Assembly: GCF_037908215.1 (NCBI RefSeq)
Contig: NZ_JBBLZC010000005.1
Coordinates: 124,001-188,000 of the forward strand
Origin: Benzoatithermus flavus
GTDB lineage: Bacteria; Pseudomonadota; Alphaproteobacteria; Geminicoccales; Geminicoccaceae
Direction: 5' to 3'
DNA length: 64,000 bases
Of this stretch, positions 55,621 to 64,000 are shown one piece after another. Position 1 is the first letter of the stretch. Each line of letters begins with the position of its first letter. A program made the translations under genes and the position numbers. The notes beneath the pieces were generated by a model. It saw only the letters and a list, made by a program, of their open reading frames with translations, had not been told where the DNA came from and made no database searches.

Positions 55621-56735
55621 ACCCGCATGGGCATCAGCACGTAGAGCGTGCTGCTGTCGCCCGGATCGCGCACCACGGTAGGAGCGGCTGCGCTCGCCAT
55701 CTCGAAGCGCACCTTCTCGCCGTCGATTTCCTGAAGCATGTCCAGGATATAGCGAGCGTTGAAGCCGATTTCGAGGGCGTCGCCCGAATATTCCGCATCG
55801 ATCTCCTCGATGGCGCGGCCGGTCTCGGCGCTGACGGCGCTGATCGTGACCGTGCTGCGATCGAAGCTGAGCTTCACCGCCCGCGCCTTCTCGGTCGAGA
55901 TGGTGGCGACACGGTCCACGGCCTCGCTGAACTGCTTGGTGTCGAACAGCGCCACCTTCTCGTTGCCGGTCGGGATCACCCGCTCGTAGTCCGGGAAGGT
56001 GCCGTCGATGAGGCGCGAGACCAGGACGGCGCGTTCGAGAGTGAACTGGATGCGGGTCGGCGACACGCTGACCTCGACCTCGCCGCCGATGCTGTCGATG
56101 AGCTTCCTGATCTCGCCCACGGTCTTGCGCGGGACGATGATGGGCGGGATCTGCTCCGCCCCTTGCGGCAGCGGCACCTCGACCCTGGCCAAGCGATGGC
56201 CGTCGGTCGCGACCCCGCGCAGCATGCTCGTGGCCCCCGCCTTGGTGGCGTGGACATGGATGCCATTCAGATAATAGCGCGTCTCCTCGGTCGAGATCGC
56301 AAAACGGGTCTTGTCGATCAGCTTCGCGAGATCGCTCGCCGGCATGGTGAAGCGCACGCCGAGCTGCTCCTCGCCGATCGCCGGGAACTCGTCGGCCGGA
56401 AGGGTCGGCAGGTTGAACACCGAGCGCGCGGCCCGGATCGTGACCTCGCCGCCCGATCCGTTCTGCTCGATCCCGACCTCGCTGCCCTCTGGGAGCTTGC
56501 GCACGATGTCGAACAGCGTATGCGCCGCCACGGTGGTGGTGCCGCCCTTGCCGACCTGCGCCGGCTCGTGCGCCACGAGCGAGAGGTCCATGTCGGTGGC
56601 GGTGAGCCCGAGCCGTCCCTTCTCGGCGACGAGCTTGACGTTCGACAGGATGGGGATGGTCGTCCGGCGCTCGACGACGTTCTGAACGTGCGTAAGCGAC
56701 CGCAAGAGAGCCGCGCGCTCGATCGTTAGCTTCAT
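55617..56735 (-). CDS. dnaN: DNA polymerase III beta subunit (sliding clamp)
   Basis: Ring-shaped processivity clamp, 372 residues in three similar domains. Recognisable text: MKLTIERAALLRSLTHVQNV, RRTTIPILSNVKL, TATDMDLSL, LPADEFPAI, GIHVHATKAGATSMLRGVAT, DGHRLARVEVPLP, and the C-terminal clamp pocket VLMPMRV. Start ATG 56735 fits the family; 56771 would add 12 residues. Downstream of dnaA by 145 bases and coupled to recF. Confidence 0.98.
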   Translation of the reverse strand: MKLTIERAALLRSLTHVQNVVERRTTIPILSNVKLVAEKGRLGLTATDMDLSLVAHEPAQVGKGGTTTVAAHTLFDIVRKLPEGSEVGIEQNGSGGEVTIRAARSVFNLPTLPADEFPAIGEEQLGVRFTMPASDLAKLIDKTRFAISTEETRYYLNGIHVHATKAGATSMLRGVATDGHRLARVEVPLPQGAEQIPPIIVPRKTVGEIRKLIDSIGGEVEVSVSPTRIQFTLERAVLVSRLIDGTFPDYERVIPTGNEKVALFDTKQFSEAVDRVATISTEKARAVKLSFDRSTVTISAVSAETGRAIEEIDAEYSGDALEIGFNARYILDMLQEIDGEKVRFEMASAAAPTVVRDPGDSSTLYVLMPMRV

Positions 56736-56880
56736 GGGCAATATCGATCCGTCAGCCGCCGGCGGCGCCACGCCACCCCCGGCGAAGTTGGGACGCGCAC
56801 GCTAGCAAAAATGCCGGCACAGCGACAGTTTTCGTGCGCGCGGCGCGCCTCTCGGGGCGCCGCCCGGCCCATGCTTGCGA

Positions 56881-58383
56881 TCAGCCCTGTAGCTTGCGCT
56901 TGAGCGCTTCCAGATCGTCGGCGATCGAGCGGTCCTCGGCCGCGAGGCGCTCGATCTGCCGTACGGCGTGCATCACCGTGGTGTGGTCGCGGCCGCCGAA
57001 CTTCTTGCCGATCTCGGGCAGCGAGCGCGGCGTGAGCTGCTTGGCGAGATACATCGCCACCTGTCGCGGCCGCGCCACCGCACGGCTGCGGCGGGCCGAG
57101 GTCATGTCGGCCATACGTATATTGTAATGTTCCACGACTGCCTTCTGGATCTCCTCGATAGTGACCCGGCGGTCGTTCGCGCGCAGGAGGTCTTTCAAGA
57201 CCTCCTGCGCCATGTCGATCGAGATCGGCTTCTGCACCAGGCTCGCCTGGTGCACGATGCGGTTCAAGGCGCCCTCGAGCTCGCGCACGTTGCTCGTGAT
57301 GCGGCTCGCGAGGAACTCGAGCACGCGCAGCGGGATCTCGACCCGGAGCTGCTCGGCCTTGGCCTGGAGAATCCCGAGGCGCAGCTCGTAGGTCGTGGGG
57401 TGGATATCCGCGACCAGACCCCAGCCCAGACGCGAGCGGATGCGCTCTTCCAGGCCCGAGAGGTCGGACGGGCTGCGGTCGGCCGAGATCACGATCTGCC
57501 GGCCACGATCCACGAGCGTGTTGAAGGTGTGGAAGAACTCCTCCTGTGTGCTGTCCTTGCCGCTGATGAACTGCACGTCATCGACCATGAGGAGGTCGAC
57601 CGAACGGAACAGCTCTTTGAAGCTCATGGTGTCCTTCGAGCGGAGCGCCCGCACGAACTGGTACATGAACTTCTCGGCGGAGAGATAGACCACCCGTCGG
57701 TTGGGATCGAGCTGCTTCACCCGATGGGCGATGGCGTGCATGAGATGGGTTTTGCCCAGGCCCACGCCGCCGTAGAGGAAAAGAGGATTGAAGGGGGGCT
57801 TCGGCGAGGAGGCGACCCGCTCGGCTGCCGCCACCGCGAACTCGTTGGGTTTGCCGACGACGAAGGTCTCGAAGGTGAAGCGCGGGTCGAGACGCGCACC
57901 CAGCTCCTCGAGCGCTGCGGCATCGCTCGCAGGCGCGGCTTCCGCCTGCTCGGCCGGGCGGATCACCGCCGGCGCCGCCGGCATGGCGGCCGGATTGGCC
58001 TGCGCGCTGTTGGCCGCGGCCGCCGGGCGGACGTTCAGCGCGATCGAGCGGACGTTCGGGTTGATCGAAGTCCACAAGCCCCGGATGCGGTCCGCATAAT
58101 GGGCCACCACCCAGTCGCGCATGAACTGGGTGGGCACGGCGATCACGACGCGGTCACCGTCCACGCAGGCCAGATCGAGCGGCTTCAGCCAGGTCGAGTA
58201 GGCAGTGTCGCCCACTTCCGCACGCAGAAGGCCGCGGACCTGGCTCCATTGCTGCTCGATCTCGCTCGACTGCGGGAGGACCATTCGCACCTCGGACTCC
58301 GCCTTTTCTTGCGGCGACACCCTCACGCCCCGTGACCGACCGTGACCCGCGCCGACCCAGGGCCGCGATAGACTTGTTTCCAT
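56881..58383 (-). CDS. dnaA: chromosomal replication initiator DnaA
   Basis: AAA+ initiator of replication. Domain I about residues 40-110 (QQWSQVRGLLRAEVGDTAYS), a Pro/Ala-rich linker, domain III with Walker A NPLFLYGGVGLGKTHLMHAI and Walker B LLMVDDVQFISGKDSTQEEF, sensor II RITSNVRELEGALNRI, and domain IV with the DnaA signature GRDHTTVMHAVRQIE. Length 500. The first 30 residues before the domain I helix are not conserved; a start at 58284 (MVLPQSSEIEQQW), with AGGTG upstream, is equally possible. Confidence 0.98.
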   Translation of the reverse strand: METSLSRPWVGAGHGRSRGVRVSPQEKAESEVRMVLPQSSEIEQQWSQVRGLLRAEVGDTAYSTWLKPLDLACVDGDRVVIAVPTQFMRDWVVAHYADRIRGLWTSINPNVRSIALNVRPAAAANSAQANPAAMPAAPAVIRPAEQAEAAPASDAAALEELGARLDPRFTFETFVVGKPNEFAVAAAERVASSPKPPFNPLFLYGGVGLGKTHLMHAIAHRVKQLDPNRRVVYLSAEKFMYQFVRALRSKDTMSFKELFRSVDLLMVDDVQFISGKDSTQEEFFHTFNTLVDRGRQIVISADRSPSDLSGLEERIRSRLGWGLVADIHPTTYELRLGILQAKAEQLRVEIPLRVLEFLASRITSNVRELEGALNRIVHQASLVQKPISIDMAQEVLKDLLRANDRRVTIEEIQKAVVEHYNIRMADMTSARRSRAVARPRQVAMYLAKQLTPRSLPEIGKKFGGRDHTTVMHAVRQIERLAAEDRSIADDLEALKRKLQG

Positions 58384-58768
58384 CTACCTACCGAGCCATC
58401 GCATGATCACTTGCCCGTCACACCACTGCAACTTTCCAGCACAACTTTTGCACGACAAGAACGAACGGCGATGTACGTATGTATTCGAGAATACATAGGT
58501 GCATCTTACTGGCAGCGGCAAGTCGCTGGATCTAATGGAAGCAGACCGCCGCAGGCGGCAGCGCAGGTGCGGAGAGTAATGCGAGGCTCAGCCGCTGGCA
58601 AGGGGATCGAACGGAGAACGCGTCATGTTGCTTTATGGTTGAGAGAGGTTGCGCGGCTTTCTTGCTGCGGCCGCCGGTCGCACGAGAAAAGCGCCGGCCG
58701 TTCGCACGACCAGCGCGATCATCGACGCACGACAGGGAGAAGCGCCGCCTCCCAGCGGCGCGGCCTGC
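58384..58768. other. 385-base spacer between dnaA and rpsT: promoter region of dnaA
   Basis: The stretch is partly A+T-rich, particularly 58425-58520, and must drive dnaA. Short plus-strand frames run through it without recognisable content. It contains the 20-base palindrome at 58478. I find no 9-mer matching the DnaA-box consensus TTATCCACA closely, so oriC is more likely elsewhere (see 63353). Confidence 0.5.
58478..58497. promoter_or_regulatory. perfect 9-2-9 palindrome upstream of dnaA
   Basis: TATGTATTC, a two-base centre, and GAATACATA form a perfect inverted repeat 95 bases before the dnaA start, inside the A+T-rich part of the spacer. The symmetry suggests a dimeric regulator site controlling dnaA. 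It contains no GANTC methylation site. Confidence 0.5.
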
Positions 58769-59056
58769 TCAGACCTGGGCGGCAGGTGCTGCCGTCGCGA
58801 GCGCCTTCACCCGGCGGGACAGGCGCGAGATCTTGCGCGAAGCAGTGTTGAGGTGCAGCACGCCCTTGGTGACACCCCGACGGATCTCCGGCTCGGCGGC
58901 GGCGAACGCGGTGCGCGCAGCCTCGTGGTCACCCTTCGCGAGGGCATCCTCGACCTTGCGGACGAAGGTCTTGATCCGGCTCATCCGGCTACGGTTGATG
59001 GCCGTCCGCTTGGCCGTCTGACGGATGCGCTTCTTCGCGGAACGATGATGCGCCAA
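58769..59056 (-). CDS. rpsT: 30S ribosomal protein S20
   Basis: 95 residues beginning MAHHRSAKKRIRQTAKRTAI, the S20 signature, followed by NRSRMSRIKTFVRKVEDAL and the helix ending ASRKISRLSRRVKAL. Binds 16S rRNA in the small subunit. Highly basic and correct in length. Lies between the enoyl-CoA hydratase gene and dnaA on the same strand, the usual alphaproteobacterial order. Confidence 0.97.
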   Translation of the reverse strand: MAHHRSAKKRIRQTAKRTAINRSRMSRIKTFVRKVEDALAKGDHEAARTAFAAAEPEIRRGVTKGVLHLNTASRKISRLSRRVKALATAAPAAQV

Positions 59057-59155
59057 GGCAAACCTCTCATCAAAAAGTGCGAGCGCGCCGTATAGCGCCG
59101 GTTCTCGGCGCCGTCAACGTGGCGCGCTGGGCCGTGGTTGGGGCGGCTTTCGGCT

Positions 59156-59929
59156 TCAGCGATGGGTGAAGTTCGGGCTGCGCTTCTCGGCGAACGCGGT
59201 CATGCCCTCGCGCCGGTCTGCAGTTGCGAAGGTGGAATAGAACACGCGCCGCTCGAGCTTGAGGCCTTCGGCCAGCGTCATCTCGTAGGCGGCATTCACC
59301 ATGTCCTTCGCCATCGCGACGATCGGCTGCGACTTGCTCGCGATCGTCTCTCCGAGCCGAACCGCCTCGTCGACGAGATCGGCCAAAGGCACCACGCGGG
59401 CGACGAGGCCCGAGCGCTCGGCCTCTGCAGCATCCATCATCCGGCCGGTGAGCACCATTTCCATGGCCTTGGACTTGCCGATGGCGCGGGTCAGCCGTTG
59501 CGTGCCGCCGGCTCCCGGAATCGTGCCGAGGTTGATTTCTGGCTGGCCGAACTTCGCGTTGTCCGCAGCGAGGATGATGTCGCACATCATGGCAAGCTCG
59601 CAGCCGCCACCCAAGGCATAGCCTGCGACCGCGGCGATGACGGGCTTCCTGTGCTGGGCGATCTTGGCCCACGGGGCGATGAAGTCGCTCGAGAAGGCCT
59701 GCGCGAAGTCCTTCTCCATCATCTCTTTGATGTCGGCACCGGCGGCGAACGCCTTTTCCGAGCCCGTGATCACCATGGCAGCGATCTCGGAATCACGGTC
59801 GAAGTCCGAGAGCGCTTCCTCGAGCTCCCGGATGAGCTGGGCGTTCAGCGCATTCAGCGCCTTCGGGCGGTTCAGGGTGACGAGGCCGACCCGTCCGCGG
59901 CGCTCGACGAGAATGGTCTCGTAAGCCAT
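59156..59929 (-). CDS. enoyl-CoA hydratase
   Basis: Crotonase-fold enzyme, 257 residues, hydrating trans-2-enoyl-CoA in beta-oxidation. Oxyanion residues in KAFAAGADIKEM and the conserved stretch HRKPVIAAVAGYALGGGCEL; catalytic glutamates occur in the GQPEINLGTIPGAGGTQRLT segment (both Glu positions typical of true hydratases). It starts at ATG 59929. It would convert the crotonyl-CoA produced by the gcdH operon at 4.6 kb, but it is a housekeeping paralogue type and is not linked to it. Large antisense or overlapping frames here are shadows. Confidence 0.95.
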   Translation of the reverse strand: MAYETILVERRGRVGLVTLNRPKALNALNAQLIRELEEALSDFDRDSEIAAMVITGSEKAFAAGADIKEMMEKDFAQAFSSDFIAPWAKIAQHRKPVIAAVAGYALGGGCELAMMCDIILAADNAKFGQPEINLGTIPGAGGTQRLTRAIGKSKAMEMVLTGRMMDAAEAERSGLVARVVPLADLVDEAVRLGETIASKSQPIVAMAKDMVNAAYEMTLAEGLKLERRVFYSTFATADRREGMTAFAEKRSPNFTHR

Positions 59930-60096
59930 GCATGCAACTCCCCAGAGCCGGTATCGTCCACGAGCCGGCTTCCGGTTCTTGAGTGAGCCGCGCTGCACTG
60001 CACCAAGCGCACCACCGCGGCGCGCGGGGTTAAACACCAGGGAGCGGGCAGCCGTCCAGAGGCAATCGCGGGCGAGGATCGCCGGAGCCGCCCTCT

Positions 60097-60912
60097 TCAG
60101 CGCTGGCAGTCCCGGCACCAGAAGGTGGCGCGTGCACCCTGCACGATCCGCTCGATGGCACGGCCGCAGCGCGGGCAGGGCGCGCCGGCGCGATCGTAGA
60201 CTCGGAAGTTGCGCTGGAAGTTGCCGAGTTCGCCGTCGGCCTGAACGTAGTCGCGTAAAGAAGAGCCTCCTGCCTCGATCGCCTCGAGCAGCACCTCTCG
60301 GATCGCGCCGGCGAGGCGCTCCGCCTCGGCCTCCTCGAGGCTGCCGGCCGGGCGGGACGGGCTCAGGCCCGCCCGGAACAGGCTCTCGCTCGCGTAGATA
60401 TTGCCGACCCCGACGACGCGCCGCTGGTCCATGAGTGCCGGCTTGAGCGCGGTCCGCCGGCCGGCGAGCGCCCGGCCCAGGGCCGCGCCGTCGAAGCCCG
60501 GATCGAGCGGCTCGAGGCCGAGATGCACGAGCCACCGGTGCGCGGCGAGATCCGCCGCCGGGACCAGATCCAGCATGCCGAAGCGGCGCGGGTCGACGAA
60601 GCGCAAGGTGGTGCCGTCGTCGAAGCCGAAGGTGAGGTGCTCGTGCGCCCCGCGCGGCTCGCCGTCGAACAGGAGCCGGCCCGACATGCCGAGATGGAGC
60701 AGCAGGGCGAGGCCACCCTCGAGGAAGCACTGGATGTACTTGGCACGCCGGGAGAAGCCCTCGACCGTGCGGCCGACGAGCCGCGCCTCCAGATGCTCGG
60801 GCAGGGGAAAGCGAAGGTCGGGTCGGCGCTGGACGAGGCGCTCGATCCGGCGTCCGACGAGGCGCGCACCGAGGGCGCGCATCGTGGTCTCGACTTCCGG
60901 CAGCTCGGGCAT
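60097..60912 (-). CDS. mutM: formamidopyrimidine-DNA glycosylase (Fpg)
   Basis: Base-excision repair enzyme removing oxidised purines such as 8-oxoguanine. 271 residues; N terminus MPELPEVETTMR gives the catalytic Pro2 and Glu3. GRRIERLVQRRPDLRFPLP, HLGMSGRLLF (Lys/beta-F region) and the H2TH motif GVGNIYASESLFRAGLSP are present. The C-terminal zinc finger reads CPRCG...FWCRDC. Start ATG 60912 is set by the Pro2 rule, so the 17-residue upstream extension is discarded. Divergent from ubiE over 97 bases. Confidence 0.97.
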   Translation of the reverse strand: MPELPEVETTMRALGARLVGRRIERLVQRRPDLRFPLPEHLEARLVGRTVEGFSRRAKYIQCFLEGGLALLLHLGMSGRLLFDGEPRGAHEHLTFGFDDGTTLRFVDPRRFGMLDLVPAADLAAHRWLVHLGLEPLDPGFDGAALGRALAGRRTALKPALMDQRRVVGVGNIYASESLFRAGLSPSRPAGSLEEAEAERLAGAIREVLLEAIEAGGSSLRDYVQADGELGNFQRNFRVYDRAGAPCPRCGRAIERIVQGARATFWCRDCQR

Positions 60913-61009
60913 GAGCGGGGTTCCCAGATCGACCGGGGCGGTTGCCGGGGGGCACGCGAGCACCTACAACACCGCACCGATACCAGCCAAGACGAGCGCC
61001 GCTATCTGC

Positions 61010-61825
61010 ATGAGCGAGCCCCAAGCCGCAAGCCCGGCATCGCCCTCCGGCACCGACACCGATCCCGCCAAGGCCGCCGCCCTCCGGCTGGCGCGGTCCT
61101 TCGGCTACGAGGAGGTCGAGCCCGAGGAAAAGTCCGCGAAGGTCCGCGAGGTGTTCCGCCGCGTCGCCTCGCGCTACGACCTCATGAACGACCTCATGAG
61201 CGGCGGCATTCACCGCCTGTGGAAGGAGGCCCTGCTCGACTGGCTGGCGCCCCGGCGCGGCATGCATCTCGTCGACGTCGCGGGCGGCACGGGCGACATC
61301 GCCATGCGCTTTCTTGCGCGCGTCGACGGCGAGGCCAGGGTCACGTTGTGCGACATCAACGACGCCATGCTGGCCGTGGGCCGCGACCGGGCGCTCGATG
61401 CCGGCTGGCTCGGCGAGATCGACTGGGTGACGGGCGACGCCATGGCGCTGCCGTTCCCGGACCGATCGTTCGATGCCTACACGATCGCGTTCGGCATCCG
61501 CAACGTGACCCATCTCGACAAGGCTCTGGCCGAGGCGCGGCGTGTGCTGAGACCGGGGGGGCGCTTCTTGTGCCTCGAATTCTCGCGGGTCGTGCTGCCG
61601 CTCCTCGACCGCCTCTACGACGCCTACTCGTTCAACGTCGTGCCGCTCCTGGGCAGGCTCGTCGCGCGCGACGAGGCGAGCTACCGCTACCTCGTCGAGA
61701 GCATCCGTCGCTTCCCCGACCAGCCGGCCTTTGCGGCTCTCCTGAAGGACGCCGGGCTCGAGCAGGTGCGCTGGCGCAACCTCTCGGGCGGGATCGCCGC
61801 GATCCACTCCGGCTGGCGTCTTTGA
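61010..61825 (+). CDS. ubiE: demethylubiquinone/demethylmenaquinone C-methyltransferase UbiE
   Basis: SAM-dependent C-methylation step in ubiquinone synthesis, 271 residues. UbiE/COQ5 signatures: SRYDLMNDLMSGGIHRLWK, the SAM motif LVDVAGGTGDIAMRFL, FAFGIRN-like AYTIAFGIRNVTHL, and RVLRPGGRFLCLEFS. Start ATG 61010; the open upstream region overlaps mutM. Separated from ubiB by six bases, so they form one operon. Confidence 0.97.
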   Translation: MSEPQAASPASPSGTDTDPAKAAALRLARSFGYEEVEPEEKSAKVREVFRRVASRYDLMNDLMSGGIHRLWKEALLDWLAPRRGMHLVDVAGGTGDIAMRFLARVDGEARVTLCDINDAMLAVGRDRALDAGWLGEIDWVTGDAMALPFPDRSFDAYTIAFGIRNVTHLDKALAEARRVLRPGGRFLCLEFSRVVLPLLDRLYDAYSFNVVPLLGRLVARDEASYRYLVESIRRFPDQPAFAALLKDAGLEQVRWRNLSGGIAAIHSGWRL

Positions 61826-61831
61826 GCCGCG

Positions 61832-63352
61832 ATGCTGCGCGAGCTCAGGAACGGCGTACGGCTCGTCGAGACCGTGCGCTGTCTCGTCCGTCACAACGCG
61901 CTCTTCCCGCTCGCCCTTCTGCCCCTGCCGCGGCCGGTCCTGCGTCTCGCCGAGCTCATCGGCAACAAGGCGGCACCGGGCCGTCCCGGCGAGCGCCTCG
62001 CACGGGCGCTGCAGGAGCTGGGGCCCACCTTCATCAAGCTCGGCCAGTCGCTCGCGGTCCGAAGCGATCTTTTGGGCGAGACGATCGCCCGCGACCTCTC
62101 CGAGCTGCAGGATCGCCTGCCGTCCTTCCCGGCCGCGAAGGCGCGAGCCGTGATCGAGGCCGAGCTCGAGCGCCCTCTGCCCGCGCTCTTCTCTTCGTTC
62201 GACGACGAGCCCGTGGCGGCGGCCTCGATCGCGCAGGTCCATTTCGCCGTCACCACCGAGGGCGAGGAGGTTGCGGTCAAGATCCTGCGGCCGGGGATCG
62301 AGCTCGCGGTCGAGCGCGATCTCGACTTCTTGCTCTGGCTCGCCCAGTGGGTCGAGCGGCTGCGTCCGGGCCTGCGCCGCTACCGTCCCGTCGAGACCGT
62401 CCTGACCCTCGCCGTCACCACGCGGCGCGAGATGGATCTCAGGCTCGAGGCCGCGGCCGCCGCCGAGTTCGCGGCCAACTGCGCCCTCGACGAGGGCTTT
62501 CGCGTGCCGAGGGTGGACTGGCGCCGCACGTCCCGGCGTGTGGTCACCTTCGAGCGCGTGCACGGCCTCCCCATCGACGAGCGTGCGGTGCTGCTCGCGG
62601 CCGGCCACGATCCCGACCGCATCATGGCGAAGGCCGCGGCCGTGTTCTTCAACCAGGTGTTCCGCGACGGCCTGTTCCATGCCGACATGCATCCCGGCAA
62701 CATGCTGGTGGATGCGCACGGCGACATCGTAGCGCTCGACTTCGGCATCATGGGCCGGCTCGATCTCGCCACGCGCCGCAACCTCGCCGAGATCCTCGTG
62801 GGCTTTCTGACCCGCGACTATTCCAGGGTCGCCGAGGTGTTCTTCCGTGCAGGCTACGTGCCGGCGCACCAGGACCCGCAGGCCTTCCAGCAGGCCTGCC
62901 GGGCGGTCGGCGAGCCGATTCTGGGCCTGCCGCTCGACGAGATCTCGCTGGGCAAGCTTCTGGGCCAGCTCCTCGCCGTGGCCGAGCAGTTCGAGATGGA
63001 ACAGCAGCCCGAGCTCGTGCTTTTGCAGAAGACCATGGTGGTGGCCGAAGGCGTCGGCCGGGCGCTCAATCCCAATGTCAACATATGGCAACTTGCGCAG
63101 CCTATGGTTGAAAACTGGATCCGCGACCATCTCGGTCCGGAGGCACGGCTGCAGCAGGCCGTCGTCGACGGGCTCGACATGCTGCAGCGCCTGCCGTCCC
63201 TGGTCGCACGAGCCGAACGCCTGGCCCTCGTTCTCGGCGACGATGCACGACGTCCGCGCCGTGTCGTGCTCCACGCCCGGGCTTGGTCCTGGCCCGCTTA
63301 CCTGCTCACCGGCGTGGCGCTCGGAGTCCTGCTGAGCCGTCTCGTTGGATGA
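61832..63352 (+). CDS. ubiB: ubiquinone biosynthesis protein UbiB (ABC1/ADCK kinase-like)
   Basis: Membrane-bound atypical kinase-like ATPase needed for ubiquinone synthesis. 506 residues. The ABC1 signature KxGQ appears in LGPTFIKLGQSLAVRSDLLG, followed by ELQDRLPSFP, VAAASIAQVHFAVTTEGEEV, KILRPGI, and HADMHPGNMLVDAHGDIVAL, then DFGIMGRL. The C terminus has two hydrophobic segments ending WPAYLLTGVALGVLLSRLVG. Co-transcribed with ubiE. Confidence 0.97.
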   Translation: MLRELRNGVRLVETVRCLVRHNALFPLALLPLPRPVLRLAELIGNKAAPGRPGERLARALQELGPTFIKLGQSLAVRSDLLGETIARDLSELQDRLPSFPAAKARAVIEAELERPLPALFSSFDDEPVAAASIAQVHFAVTTEGEEVAVKILRPGIELAVERDLDFLLWLAQWVERLRPGLRRYRPVETVLTLAVTTRREMDLRLEAAAAAEFAANCALDEGFRVPRVDWRRTSRRVVTFERVHGLPIDERAVLLAAGHDPDRIMAKAAAVFFNQVFRDGLFHADMHPGNMLVDAHGDIVALDFGIMGRLDLATRRNLAEILVGFLTRDYSRVAEVFFRAGYVPAHQDPQAFQQACRAVGEPILGLPLDEISLGKLLGQLLAVAEQFEMEQQPELVLLQKTMVVAEGVGRALNPNVNIWQLAQPMVENWIRDHLGPEARLQQAVVDGLDMLQRLPSLVARAERLALVLGDDARRPRRVVLHARAWSWPAYLLTGVALGVLLSRLVG

Positions 63353-63650
63353 ATCATTCTTTTAGGAAAACATAATAATTCCTTGAAAGGGTTCATGAAA
63401 TACCCTGGCCGCCGAAGCGGCGCAGCTACGCGTGTCCCACGGCTTTTCCACCATCGTCCACAGACACTGCCCATGTCTGTCCACCGATCGATCCCCAGCA
63501 GGAGATCCGATGGAACGTACTCTGGGGTGATGTGCGTTCGCCTCACGCCCTTGCGATGTGGAGAATCCTTGCTCGTCGCCGCTTGAATTCCATGTAATGA
63601 TCGTATTTTAAGCGGAAACACATTGCGCGGCTCGGTCGCGCTTGGCGGGT
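63353..63650. other. candidate chromosomal replication origin (oriC-like) between ubiB and coaBC
   Basis: A 319-base non-coding stretch (63353-63671) in which A+T-rich blocks (63353-63402 and 63584-63625) flank a cluster of DnaA-box-like 9-mers. TGTGGAGAA at 63557-63565 is TTCTCCACA on the other strand, one mismatch from TTATCCACA. TTTTCCACC (63444-63452) and TCGTCCACA (63454-63462) have two mismatches, and CTGTCCACC (63477-63485) three. GAATC (GANTC) methylation sites lie at 63351 and 63563. The closeness to dnaA-gyrB supports an origin. It is an inference until confirmed. Confidence 0.5.
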
Positions 63651-63671
63651 GCGAGCCCATCCCCGGTTCCG

Positions 63672-64000
63672 GTGAGCGTCGTGTCGCCCAAGAGGATATT
63701 GCTGATCGTCGGCGGCGGCATCGCCGCTTACAAGTGCCTCGAGCTGGTCCGGCGCGGGCGCGAGCGCGGGCTTGCCTTCCGCTGCGTTCTGACCGCAGGC
63801 GGCAAGGAGTTCGTGACACCGCTCTCGCTTGCGAGCCTCTCGGGCGAGAAGGTCTACCAGGAGCTGTTCTCGCTCACCGACGAGGCCGAGATCGGGCACA
63901 TCCGGCTGTCGCGCGAGGCCGACCTCGTCGTCGTGGCGCCGGCCACGGCGAACCTGATCGCCAAGATGGCGGCGGGCATCGGCGACGATCTCGCCACCAC
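63672..64000 (+). CDS. coaBC: coenzyme A biosynthesis bifunctional protein CoaBC (Dfp), start only
   Basis: Phosphopantothenoylcysteine decarboxylase/synthetase, incomplete at the window end. From GTG 63672 (or GTG 63681) it reads SPKRILLIVGGGIAAYKCLE, the flavoprotein signature, then LTAGGKEFVTPLSLASLSG and DLVVVAPATANLIAKMAAGI. Those are the FMN-binding and HFCD-type Asn motifs of the CoaC half. The CoaB half lies outside. Gene order ubiE-ubiB-coaBC is typical of alphaproteobacteria. Confidence 0.93.
   Translation, partial: MSVVSPKRILLIVGGGIAAYKCLELVRRGRERGLAFRCVLTAGGKEFVTPLSLASLSGEKVYQELFSLTDEAEIGHIRLSREADLVVVAPATANLIAKMAAGIGDDLAT

Noticed and set aside
58411..58851. Plus-strand frames in the dnaA-rpsT spacer
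   Set aside because: They cross the dnaA promoter region and extend antisense into rpsT without any recognisable motif.
59156..63274. Very long minus-strand open frame spanning several known genes
   Set aside because: Only the 3' 257 codons are the enoyl-CoA hydratase. The remainder is antisense to ubiE/ubiB and out of frame with mutM, and is low-quality Arg/Gly/Glu-rich sequence produced by high GC.

Overview
The window looks like a chromosomal segment of a high-GC (roughly two-thirds or more G+C by eye) alphaproteobacterium. The evidence is the replication cluster rpsT-dnaA-dnaN-recF-gyrB on the minus strand, the mutM / ubiE-ubiB / coaBC arrangement beside it, MinCDE, TrmFO, fused indolepyruvate:ferredoxin oxidoreductase, divergent ssb and uvrA, and a trio resembling the Caulobacter hfaABD holdfast-anchor genes. 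The sequence does not fix the genus. I found no rRNA, tRNA, CRISPR array, integrase or recognisable insertion sequence.

Layout. 1-3.2 kb: queuosine genes queA-tgt and an XRE-cupin regulator. 3.2-7.0 kb: divergent operon for 5-aminovalerate/lysine degradation (PLP aminotransferase, glutaryl-CoA dehydrogenase, class III CoA-transferase) with paired operator-like repeats in its promoter. 7.2-18.1 kb: argE, trmFO-minC-minD-minE, a cupin, TauE-like and MFS transporters, a YbjQ protein and a coiled-coil protein with three exact-length 63-residue repeats. 18.2-21.7 kb: ssb and uvrA. 21.7-27.2 kb: accessory island with two near-identical six-cysteine secreted peptides, each preceded by a promoter and a 13-codon mini-ORF, then a Tat-like unknown protein, a subtilase with altered active-site residues and another secreted protein. 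27.3-30.3 kb: EEP nuclease/phosphatase, Nudix, META-domain protein, SpoU methyltransferase. 30.4-33.9 kb: hfaA-hfaB-hfaD-like operon with promoter and terminator, then an orphan ParA. 34.0-36.4 kb: lysine-2,3-aminomutase-like radical SAM enzyme, a small protein, and a decaying stretch with a deleted/frameshifted MFS gene and a truncated secreted-protein remnant. 36.3-39.9 kb: dipeptide/oligopeptide-type ABC transporter. 40.0-45.5 kb: DUF1499 protein, GNAT, a 1188-aa ferredoxin oxidoreductase and a DUF433 antitoxin with a frameshifted PIN-like toxin. 45.5-51.8 kb: two hybrid sensor kinases, one with a FixL-like haem-PAS signature. 52.0-64.0 kb: gyrB-recF-dnaN-dnaA, rpsT, enoyl-CoA hydratase, mutM, ubiE-ubiB, an oriC-like intergenic region and the start of coaBC.

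How it fits together. The right end is a housekeeping core around the replication origin. The accessory interest is the duplicated cysteine-rich peptide locus (21.9-23.4 kb) and the curli/holdfast-like surface operon (30.4-33 kb). Both sit in visibly more A+T-rich DNA than the rest of the window, which suggests different histories from the flanking genes.
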